DNA from: Hyphomicrobiales bacterium
Lineage (GTDB): Bacteria > Pseudomonadota > Alphaproteobacteria > Rhizobiales > Beijerinckiaceae
DNA length: 9,082 bases
Assembly (NCBI GenBank): GCA_028290125.1
Contig: JAQGKM010000437.1
Coordinates: 1-9,082, forward strand
Direction: 5' to 3'
Both the position numbers and the translations under genes were made by a program. Below are positions 1 through 6,335 of this stretch, piece by piece. The notes beneath the pieces are model-generated. The model was not told the DNA's origin, did not search any database, and was given only the letters and a program-made list of their open reading frames with translations. The first letter of the stretch is position 1; each line of letters starts with the position of its first letter.

Positions 1-794
1 TCGGCGCTCGCGGGCGCGCACATCGCGAAGAGTCCTGTCGGCCTCTTGCTGACGACGAGGTCGGCATTGCCACGGCCGACATAGATGTGGCCGGGCGCAA
101 TCGACATGGCGCGGTCCACTTCGACGACGCGCATGGGGCAGAATGTGTCGAGCCGTCGCGCCAGCGCTGCAGTGAAGCCGACGGGCATGTGCTGCGCGAC
201 GAGAACCGCCCAGGGGAAGTGATCCGGCAAGGGCGCGAGCAAGGCATCGAGCGCTGGCGGACCGCCGGTCGAGCAGCCCACGAGGACAAGGCCGAAGTCG
301 TCGCCGGTCGCGGGCTTCGTTCGCTTCGTCGCCAGCACTGGTGGCGCGGGGCGGCCAACGCCCAGCCGCACGCGCTCCGTCAAACGCCGCGCACGCAGCA
401 CGCGCGACTTCGCCGCGTTGCGGACGACGTCGATCAGCAGCGGCCCGAAGGTATCGAGTTCGAGCGACAGCGCGCCGGCGGGCTTGGGCACGAAATCCAC
501 AGCGCCGAGCGACAACGCGGTCAACGTTTCATCTGCGCCGTCGCGCGTCAGCGACGACAGCATCACGACGGGGCAGGGGCGCTCCAGCATGATGCGGTCG
601 AGACAGGCGAGCCCGTCCATCTTGGGCATATGGACGTCGAGCGTCACGACATCGGGCTTGAACTCGTGCAGGATCGCCAGAGCCTCGACGCCGTCGCGGG
701 CGACGCGCAACTCGAACTCCGGCTCCGGGCCAAAGATGTCGGCGAGAAGCCGGCGCATCAGGGGCGAGTCGTCGACGATGAGCAACCGGATCAC
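1..794 (-). CDS. cheB: CheB, chemotaxis response regulator / protein-glutamate methylesterase (C-terminus off the left edge)
   Basis: CheB removes methyl groups from receptor glutamates (and deamidates glutamines) to reset receptor sensitivity, and is activated by phosphorylation from CheA. About 264 residues are visible. The receiver domain (roughly 1-120) shows the acidic pair D8-D9, phospho-acceptor D53 in TLDVHMPKMDG, and conserved K104 in DFVPKP. After a linker rich in Arg, Ala and Pro, the methylesterase domain starts near 166 with the nucleophile motif GCSTGGP (S175) and the catalytic histidine in QHMP (H202). The third catalytic residue, an Asp near the C-terminus, and roughly 80-90 residues lie beyond the window. 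The start is GTG at 794-792; its bases overlap the TGA of the upstream triple-CheW gene (GTGA), and no clear ribosome-binding site is visible, so translational coupling is likely. Both domains look intact, so the enzyme should be functional. The identity is firm; which pathway it serves is inferred from the neighbours. Confidence 0.95.
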   Translation of the reverse strand, partial: MIRLLIVDDSPLMRRLLADIFGPEPEFELRVARDGVEALAILHEFKPDVVTLDVHMPKMDGLACLDRIMLERPCPVVMLSSLTRDGADETLTALSLGAVDFVPKPAGALSLELDTFGPLLIDVVRNAAKSRVLRARRLTERVRLGVGRPAPPVLATKRTKPATGDDFGLVLVGCSTGGPPALDALLAPLPDHFPWAVLVAQHMPVGFTAALARRLDTFCPMRVVEVDRAMSIAPGHIYVGRGNADLVVSKRPTGLFAMCAPASA

Positions 795-2215
795 GTAGCC
801 GCCAAGTTCAGGTCCTTCCACGATTCATGCGCCAGCATGTCTCGCTCGGCGCGGTTCAGCAGTTCGCGCGGATCGACCATCAAGATCATGCGGCCCTCCA
901 CGTCCAGCATCGCAACGCGATCGAACGTCTGGAGATCCACGCTTGCGAGCGATGGCGCCGCGCGCATCCGCGACGCCGGGACGCTGAGGATTTCGCGCAC
1001 GTCATCGACGATGAACCCCGCCACAAGCGCGTCGATCTGCGTGACGATGACGCGCTTGCGGCTCGCTGCGGCCTTGTCGTCCCCTGCGGCAAGTCCGAAG
1101 CGCGCGCCCTGGTCGATCAGCGGCACGATGCGCCCGCGCAGATTCATCACGCCGATGACGAAGTCCGGCGCCCGAGGCACGCGCGTGACATTCTCGGGCA
1201 GCCGCGTTATCTCGTCGACGGCGGCGATCGGCAGGCCATATTCCTCGTGACCCAGGCGGAACACGACGATCTGCTCGGAGTGCTCGTCGGAGGTTTGCGT
1301 CGGCATGGGCTTGGCCTCCTCGGCGGTGCGGGCAAGCTCGTTGGCGATGTCCGGATCGGCGAACAGGCGCTCCGGCGACAGGATCGAGACGAGGCGGCCA
1401 TCGACGCCGCGGTGAATGGCGGCGATGCGGGCTTCGCCGCCGCCGCGATTGAGAATCGCCGGCACGGGCGCCAGCGCCTCCTCGCGCGCGCGCTGCACGG
1501 ATGTCAGGCGATCGACGACGAGGCCGATGCGCGCCTGCCCGAGCCGCGCGACGATGACGTGTTGCGCATCATCCGCATCCTTCGGCAGGCCAAGGAGCGC
1601 ACGCAGCGAGAGCAGCGGCAGCAGCGCGCCGCGGATCTGAATGACGCCGAGATCGCCCGCGCGCGCATGCGGCAGGCGCGTCGCAGCGTCAGGCGCCGCG
1701 AGCACTTCATCGACATGCGTCAACGGGAAGGCGAAGCTCTGGCCAGCAAGGTCAAAGCCGAGCAGCGCCATGCCCTGTTCGACCGTACGCTTTTCGGCGA
1801 CGGAAGCGGTCGCGCGGGAGACGCGGCCGGTGCGCAGGCTCGCCTGCAACTGGCCACGCGCCAATGCTTCGAGATCGAGCGGACGTACGATGTCGGCAGA
1901 TTCATCTTCCGCGCGAAGCGTCTCGACCTCGTCGACGCCGAGGCCCATGGCGGCGCCTGCAAGAACGATCACGAAGGGTTTGGGCGCATCGGTCGCGTCC
2001 GGCAGGTCGAGCAGGCGCGCGAGCGAAAACACCGGCAGCACCGCGCCGCGCAGGCTGGTGACGCCCGCGAGCGCGGCCGGCGCGTTGGGCACGCGCATCA
2101 GGCTCGGCGCGCGCAGGACTTCGGCGGCGTCGTGCGCCCCCAAACTGAAGCGTGCGTTCCCGACGCGAAGCGACAGGAGCAGGCCGTGCGCATCCCCGAC
2201 GGGCGGCAAGGTCAA
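791..2215 (-). CDS. Triple-domain CheW-type chemotaxis coupling protein
   Basis: This 474-residue protein consists of three CheW-like domains, whereas an ordinary CheW is a single domain of about 150-170 residues. CheW proteins link chemoreceptor tips to the kinase CheA and build the array. Domain 1 (about 10-120) has GVTSLRGAVLPVFSL at 51-65; domain 2 (about 148-287) has GVIQIRGALLPLLSL at 190-204; domain 3 (about 314-459) has GVMNLRGRIVPLID at 355-368. All three keep the RG pair of the coupling loop. Domain 1 is shorter than the others, and domains 1 and 2 resemble each other more than domain 3. No histidine phosphotransfer or kinase domain is present, so this is not a CheA. The start is TTG at 2215-2213, overlapping the receptor stop codon as TTGA; there is no in-frame ATG before residue 40 and no strong ribosome-binding site. 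The end overlaps cheB by 4 bases. The family call is certain; the three-domain role as scaffold or linker is inferred. Confidence 0.92.
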   Translation of the reverse strand: MTLPPVGDAHGLLLSLRVGNARFSLGAHDAAEVLRAPSLMRVPNAPAALAGVTSLRGAVLPVFSLARLLDLPDATDAPKPFVIVLAGAAMGLGVDEVETLRAEDESADIVRPLDLEALARGQLQASLRTGRVSRATASVAEKRTVEQGMALLGFDLAGQSFAFPLTHVDEVLAAPDAATRLPHARAGDLGVIQIRGALLPLLSLRALLGLPKDADDAQHVIVARLGQARIGLVVDRLTSVQRAREEALAPVPAILNRGGGEARIAAIHRGVDGRLVSILSPERLFADPDIANELARTAEEAKPMPTQTSDEHSEQIVVFRLGHEEYGLPIAAVDEITRLPENVTRVPRAPDFVIGVMNLRGRIVPLIDQGARFGLAAGDDKAAASRKRVIVTQIDALVAGFIVDDVREILSVPASRMRAAPSLASVDLQTFDRVAMLDVEGRMILMVDPRELLNRAERDMLAHESWKDLNLAAT

Positions 2216-4149
2216 GCCGTTTCGTTCTGGAGAACTTCGGCCAGCGAAGCGATGTCCTCGATAGCCGCCGCGAGATCCTCGGCGCCGCGCGCCTGCTGCT
2301 CGGCGGCCGTTGCAGCCTGTCCCACGGCGGAGCTGGTTTCCTGCGCCGCTGCTGCCGCCTGCATCGTGCCGGCCGAGACATCCTCCGCCGCGATCAGCGC
2401 AGCGGCGGCCGAGTTGGATGTCTCGACGATGTCGTCCATCACCCGCACCATCAGTTCAGCGATCTCGCCGAGCCGCGCGTCGAGCGCGCGGTTGAGTTCG
2501 ATTTCCGATTGCAGCGCCGCCACGATGATGTCGACGTCGCGTCGCGCGGCGCCGATCTGGCGGCGGATGGCGCCGATCAATTCCTTCACGCGCTCGGCGT
2601 TGGACGAGGCCGTGCGCGACAGGGTGCGGATGTCGCCCGACACGACCGCAAAGCCGCCGCCGGCGTCGCCCGCGCGCGCGGCTTCGACCGATCCCGTGAC
2701 AGCGAGCATCGTCGTCTGGACGGCGATCAACGCGATCGCGTCGACGATGCGGTCGATGCGGCTGGCTGAATCTTCGAGCGGCTCGAATTGCGCGAGGATG
2801 CGCCCCGTTTCGTTGAACGCCGTTGCGACGCCTTCCGTCAAACGCCGAATGGCCTCTCGGTTACGGTCGAAGCGCGTGCGGGCGCCTTCGACTTCAGCGA
2901 CCGCCGAGCGTGCGGTTTCGCCGATGCGCTGCGAGATCGTTTCGATCTGCTTCATCGCCGCGCTGGCCTGATGGGTCGCAGAGGCCTGTGCGTCGGCGCC
3001 ACGGCTGATCTGGCCGATGGCGGTGCGGATCTCGCCCGACGCTGCCGAAAGTTCCTGGATCGTCGCCGACATCTCTTCGGCGGCGGCGCTCATTTCCTCG
3101 ATGGCTGCAAGTTCGCGCCGGCCGGACCCGAAACGCGCGGCGAGTTCGGCGAGCGTCTCGACGGCGCGGCGGCTCTGGTCGAGCGCCACGCTTTGTTGCT
3201 GCACGGAGCGTTGCGCCTGTGCGGCGGCGGCGGCCTGCTCTTCGGCCGCACTGGCGATGGATTGCGCGCCTTGCTGCGCCTCGCGCGTCGCGGTCGACAC
3301 CTGCTCGGCGGCTTTCAGCACGTCGTCGCTGGTCTGCAGCAGAGACGACAGAAGCGCCCGGATGTCGGCGAGGTCGGTCGAGACCGTCGCCGCGGCGGAA
3401 GCCTCCTGTGCGCCCAGCGCTGCGCTGGAACGGATCTTTTCAACGACGGATTGCACGTCGGCGCCGATGCGCGCCGCAAGGTCCTGCACGTCGCGGGACT
3501 TTTGTTCGGATTCTTCGGCGAGGAAACGGACCTGGTCGGCGACGACCGCGAATCCCCGGCCGGTTTCGCCGGCGCGCGCCGCCTCGATGGCGGCGTTGAG
3601 CGCGAGCAGCGTGGTCTGGTCGGCGACATCGGCGACGCCGCGGCTGATCTCGCCGACGTTGGAGGCCTGCGTGCGCAGGTTCGCGATGGTCTCCGTCGCG
3701 GCGATCTGGCGCTGCGAGTTCGCGTTGACGTTCGCAATGGTGGTCTCGACCGAGCGTGCGGCGTCGCTCAGCGATGATTGCGTGGTCTCGGTGCGGCCGC
3801 GTGCGGCAAGCGCCCGGTCGCGCGCCTGTGCGAATGTCCGCGACAGGGATGTGATGGCGCCGAGCGACGCGTCGGAACTGCGCGCGGCTTCATCTGCGGC
3901 TGCGGCGATCTGTTCGAGCGACCTCCGCAATTCCTCGGCGGCGCTGGCGGCTTCCGTGACGCCGCTCGCCAGTTCGTGCGTGGCGGCGCCGATGCGCTCT
4001 GCTGCAGTCGTCAAACGTTTCTGCTTTTGCGCCGGCGCCGTGCGGCGCTCATCGGCCTGCGGCGACAGGGCGACGCCTGCGCTCGCGCGCGCCTTGCTGC
4101 CGGTCGCAGCAGTCTTGCTGCCGATCGCGTTCTTCTTGACCAATGCCAT
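2212..4149 (-). CDS. Soluble chemoreceptor (MCP-like) with two tandem signalling hairpins
   Basis: This 645-residue protein is almost entirely alanine-rich coiled coil. It has no hydrophobic transmembrane segment, HAMP, PAS or ligand-binding domain. After a basic, probably disordered tail (1-45), a first MCP signalling hairpin has its tip near 168-217 with the canonical LLALNAAIEAARAGE and GRGFAVVA. A second hairpin tip lies near 468-517 and is divergent: LAVTGSVEAARAGD and GGGFAVVS. Equivalent residues are exactly 300 apart (Q178 and Q478). Matches to the receptor methylation-site pattern occur at E303-E304, E358-E359 and Q603-E604, which fits the CheB encoded in the same operon. There is no C-terminal NWETF-type tether. 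The ATG at 4149-4147 opens the operon; its ribosome-binding site is weak. The protein should act in the cytoplasm, binding CheW-type partners through tip 1 and perhaps tip 2. What it senses cannot be read from the sequence. Confidence 0.9.
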   Translation of the reverse strand: MALVKKNAIGSKTAATGSKARASAGVALSPQADERRTAPAQKQKRLTTAAERIGAATHELASGVTEAASAAEELRRSLEQIAAAADEAARSSDASLGAITSLSRTFAQARDRALAARGRTETTQSSLSDAARSVETTIANVNANSQRQIAATETIANLRTQASNVGEISRGVADVADQTTLLALNAAIEAARAGETGRGFAVVADQVRFLAEESEQKSRDVQDLAARIGADVQSVVEKIRSSAALGAQEASAAATVSTDLADIRALLSSLLQTSDDVLKAAEQVSTATREAQQGAQSIASAAEEQAAAAAQAQRSVQQQSVALDQSRRAVETLAELAARFGSGRRELAAIEEMSAAAEEMSATIQELSAASGEIRTAIGQISRGADAQASATHQASAAMKQIETISQRIGETARSAVAEVEGARTRFDRNREAIRRLTEGVATAFNETGRILAQFEPLEDSASRIDRIVDAIALIAVQTTMLAVTGSVEAARAGDAGGGFAVVSGDIRTLSRTASSNAERVKELIGAIRRQIGAARRDVDIIVAALQSEIELNRALDARLGEIAELMVRVMDDIVETSNSAAAALIAAEDVSAGTMQAAAAAQETSSAVGQAATAAEQQARGAEDLAAAIEDIASLAEVLQNETA

Positions 4150-4328
4150 GGGTGATCCGCAGCCTGCACCGGGCGCGCGCCCCAGCTCTGGCTCTGCCGA
4201 ATGCTCTGCATATTGCGCAGGCGAAATCTACGTGCGCACTGGTCAAGCTACAAGCATGTATCGAAAAGAAAACAGAAATTCCGCGCCGATCCGAGACTGG
4301 CAGGCGGTCTTTTGTCACGCTTAAGGCG
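4150..4328. promoter_or_regulatory. Intergenic region upstream of the chemosensory operon; presumed promoter
   Basis: These 179 bases separate the stop of the FkbM-type gene from the receptor start, and both genes read leftward. The part around 4255-4285 is distinctly A-rich on the plus strand, unlike the flanking coding DNA, as expected for a promoter of the minus-strand operon. On the minus strand a weak pair TTGTAG - 17 bases - TAGATT can be picked out, with only 3 and 4 of 6 consensus matches, so it is no more than a candidate. The short motif ACGC-CTTAA-GCGT lies just past the methyltransferase stop, but it has only 4 base pairs and no T-tract, so I do not call it a terminator. Read-through from the upstream gene is therefore possible. 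Confidence 0.3.
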
Positions 4329-5117
4329 TCAGCGGCTGCGGTAGTAAACGCGCTGCTCCCCGCGCAGCCCGGCGCTGATCCGCACGGGTGTGCGCGCGTG
4401 CTGGGCCAGAAAATTTGTCGTGTCGAGCTGCAGGAGATCGTAACCGAGCTCCTCGAATGCCGCGCGCAAGCGTTCGCGTTCCTGCGCGAAGGAGGGCCGA
4501 TCCCACATCTCGAAGATGATCGGCGGAAAGCCATGCTGGCGCAGGAAGACGCGGCCGCCCACCAGAACCTGACGCTCGTGTCCTTCGACGTCCATCTTGA
4601 TCAGCGACACACGGCGCGGCGTGCTGAGGTCGTCGAGTTTCTGCATCGGCACCGGGTAGGTCTGTCGCGAGATCGAGCCAAGCGTCGCCCTGAGACGAAA
4701 TTCCGGCGACAGCGAAAAGGCGCCGATGTTGGGATTGCTCGCATAGTCCATTTCGGGAATTTGCACGTCGCCTGAAACGTCGCCCAGGGCCGCGTGAAAG
4801 GCATGAACATTGTCGAGGCTGTTGAGGAAGATGTTGCCGCACAATTGGTAGTAGATGATGCGTTGTGGCTCGAACGCGAAGATCGCGCCGCCGCTCTGTT
4901 GAATGGCCTTGGCCAGCGGGATCGCGTAGGCGCCGAGGTTCGCGCCGATGTCGAGGACCAGCGGGCTCTCGCCGCCGCGCAGGAGCAGCTCGCTCATGCT
5001 GACGAGAAACGGCTCCCACTCGCCGCTCGTGCGCAGGTGAGCGGTAATGTAGTCGTTGGTGCGAAACAGAAGAAATGAGCCCTGTTTGCAATGGACCGCA
5101 TCGACAGCCGGCAACAT
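4329..5117 (-). CDS. FkbM-family SAM-dependent methyltransferase
   Basis: FkbM-type enzymes transfer a methyl group from S-adenosylmethionine, usually to a sugar or polyketide hydroxyl; many lie in glycan clusters. With the ATG start the protein has 262 residues. The SAM-binding motif I is VLDIGANLGAYAI (about 54-66), followed by the acidic loop FAFEPQ (80-85) and the family hallmark LIKMDVEGHE (172-181). No signal peptide or membrane segment is seen, so it should be cytosolic. I chose ATG at 5117-5115. A TTG at 5171-5169 would add 18 residues, but those codons lie in an AT-rich stretch that looks like leader DNA and contain no family motif. Its neighbour across a short divergent gap is a glycosyltransferase, so O-methylation of a sugar in lipopolysaccharide, exopolysaccharide or glycosylated flagellin is plausible. 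The substrate is an inference; the fold is secure. Confidence 0.85.
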   Translation of the reverse strand: MLPAVDAVHCKQGSFLLFRTNDYITAHLRTSGEWEPFLVSMSELLLRGGESPLVLDIGANLGAYAIPLAKAIQQSGGAIFAFEPQRIIYYQLCGNIFLNSLDNVHAFHAALGDVSGDVQIPEMDYASNPNIGAFSLSPEFRLRATLGSISRQTYPVPMQKLDDLSTPRRVSLIKMDVEGHERQVLVGGRVFLRQHGFPPIIFEMWDRPSFAQERERLRAAFEELGYDLLQLDTTNFLAQHARTPVRISAGLRGEQRVYYRSR

Positions 5118-5298
5118 CGAAAAAAATCCAGAATGAAAAAGCGAATCGGACGCGCAAACGGCGTTCCTCAAACCTGATCAGGGTTCGGGTCGAACGCGGC
5201 CATTGTCAAGATCGCCTCGGCCGGCAGGCGGCTTGATCTGCCGGGGTCCGCCCTGCAAGATCGCTGCGACTCATTTTCATTGTTTTTTGACGCGACAG
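5118..5298. promoter_or_regulatory. Divergent intergenic region between methyltransferase and glycosyltransferase
   Basis: The two glycan-type genes point away from each other across 181 bases, so both promoters should lie here. Two AT-rich patches occur, one beside each start: an A-run near 5119-5140 (T-run on the minus strand) and a T-rich tract at 5273-5288. A perfect 10-bp palindrome, CCTGATCAGG, sits at 5173-5182. It could be an operator, but at this length it could also be chance. I could not assign convincing -35/-10 boxes on either strand. Confidence 0.35.
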
Positions 5299-6258
5299 AT
5301 GGCGATGCGCCGGATCATCTACCTCAACCCGTTTTCGGCGACCAACATCACGGGCGGCATCAAGACCGCGCACCGTCAGGTCGAGCTGCTGTGCGAGCTC
5401 GGTTACAGCGCCTTCGTCTGGCAGCCGGCCGGCGACGCCGCGTGGATGACGTCGAAGGCGCCGCTGGTGCGCCGTCTCGCGCCGGGCGATATCCGGCCGG
5501 AGGACGTGCTCATCTTTCCGGAGGTGCTGCATGTCGAGGGTCTCCATCCGTTCATGGCGCTCCGCAACGGCTGCCTGAAGCTGCTGTTCTGCCAGAACCA
5601 GTTCTACGCCTTCAACGACCTGGTGCCGCGACAGAGCTACGAAGGTCTCGGGTTTGATGGTGTTTTCTGCTGCAGCGTCGCGAGCCGCGACTTCCTGCGG
5701 CAGGTGCTCCATGTGAAGGACCCGGCGATCATCCCGTGCTTCGTCGATCCGCTGCGTTTCCGTCCGCATCCCAAGAAGCTTCAGGTGCTCGCCATCGCGA
5801 GCAAGCTGCAGGACAAGGCCTATTTCATCGCGCAATGCCTGCGGGCGAAGCATCGCGACGTGCAGGATGTCCCGCTGGTCTTCGTGCGCGACAAGAGCGA
5901 GGACGAGGTCGCCCGGCTGATGGGCGAATCCGCCGTTCTTCTCGCCTTGGGGAATCGCGAGTCGTTCGGGCTCGTGGCGCTCGAGGCCATGGCGGCCGGG
6001 TGTCTCGTCGTGGGCTTTCATGGCTACGGCGGTCTCGAATACGCCGATCGCGACAATGGCCTCTGGTTCTGGGCCGATCAGGAGGAGGCGGTCGCCGACG
6101 CGCTGTATCGGCTCATCGTCGGTGCGCGCAATGGAGAGGTCTGGACCCGGGCGATGACGGCCGCCGCTTCCGCAACGGCGGAGCGCTACAACCGTGCGCG
6201 CACGCGCGACGCCTTGCTGGGCTACTTCTCCGCACTCGGCGTGCGTCCGGGCGCGTGA
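5299..6258 (+). CDS. GT-B fold glycosyltransferase, family 4-like
   Basis: The predicted 319-residue protein looks like a retaining glycosyltransferase that moves a sugar from a nucleotide-sugar donor to an acceptor glycan. The N-terminal half begins RRIIYLNPF and carries a glycine pair, NITGG (16-20), near the usual acceptor-domain loop. The C-terminal half has the donor-binding signature ESFGLVALEAMAAG, which contains the E-x7-E pattern of this group (E221 and E229), then VVGFHGYGGLEY. It is somewhat shorter than typical family-4 enzymes (about 350-400) but complete. There is no transmembrane segment, so it should be cytosolic or peripheral. The same frame stays open upstream to 5203, but the upstream codons show no family sequence; ATG at 5299-5301 is preferred, with another ATG two codons later. 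No strong ribosome-binding site is visible. The divergent FkbM gene suggests a shared glycan. Donor and acceptor sugars are unknown. Confidence 0.82.
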   Translation: MAMRRIIYLNPFSATNITGGIKTAHRQVELLCELGYSAFVWQPAGDAAWMTSKAPLVRRLAPGDIRPEDVLIFPEVLHVEGLHPFMALRNGCLKLLFCQNQFYAFNDLVPRQSYEGLGFDGVFCCSVASRDFLRQVLHVKDPAIIPCFVDPLRFRPHPKKLQVLAIASKLQDKAYFIAQCLRAKHRDVQDVPLVFVRDKSEDEVARLMGESAVLLALGNRESFGLVALEAMAAGCLVVGFHGYGGLEYADRDNGLWFWADQEEAVADALYRLIVGARNGEVWTRAMTAAASATAERYNRARTRDALLGYFSALGVRPGA

Positions 6259-6302
6259 CGTCAGCTTTTGTCGTGCGCGTGTGAAACGAAAACGGAGCTG
6301 CA

Positions 6303-6314
6303 CGGTTGCAACCG
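6303..6314. repeat. Perfect 12-bp palindrome upstream of the YihY-family gene
   Basis: CGGTTGCAACCG reads the same on both strands and lies 21 bases before the yihY-like start codon, in a 77-base gap after the glycosyltransferase. It is the size of a small operator for a dimeric regulator. It could equally be chance, and the region shows no recognisable promoter boxes around it. Confidence 0.35.
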
Positions 6315-6325
6315 CTTCTGACGCC

Positions 6326-6330
6326 AGGAG
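6326..6330 (+). promoter_or_regulatory. Ribosome-binding site AGGAG
   Basis: AGGAG sits 5 bases before the ATG at 6336. It decides the start of the YihY-family gene against an in-frame TTG at 6306, which has no comparable site and falls inside the 12-bp palindrome. Confidence 0.75.
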
Positions 6331-6335
6331 CGACC

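Noticed and set aside
87..1250. A 387-codon open frame on the plus strand across cheB and the CheW-type gene
   Set aside because: It spans the junction of two well-supported minus-strand genes and shows no recognisable domain.
791..2215. CheA-like or CheV-like protein
   Set aside because: No phosphotransfer, kinase or receiver domain is present; all three domains are CheW-type.
827..2971. A 714-codon open frame on the plus strand
   Set aside because: It lies antisense to the CheW-type and receptor genes, has no family similarity, and its Arg/Ala/His-rich composition is typical of the shadow strand of GC-rich genes.
3017..4324. A 435-codon open frame on the plus strand
   Set aside because: Antisense to the receptor coiled coil; its Ala/Ser-rich sequence mirrors the repetitive Ala codons of the real gene.
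4310..4330. Rho-independent terminator after the methyltransferase gene
   Set aside because: The only hairpin has 4 base pairs around a CTTAA loop and no following T-tract on the minus strand.
4321..5157. A 278-codon minus-strand frame overlapping the methyltransferase
   Set aside because: Out of frame with the SAM-binding and DVEGHE motifs and very rich in Arg and Pro; a frame shadow.
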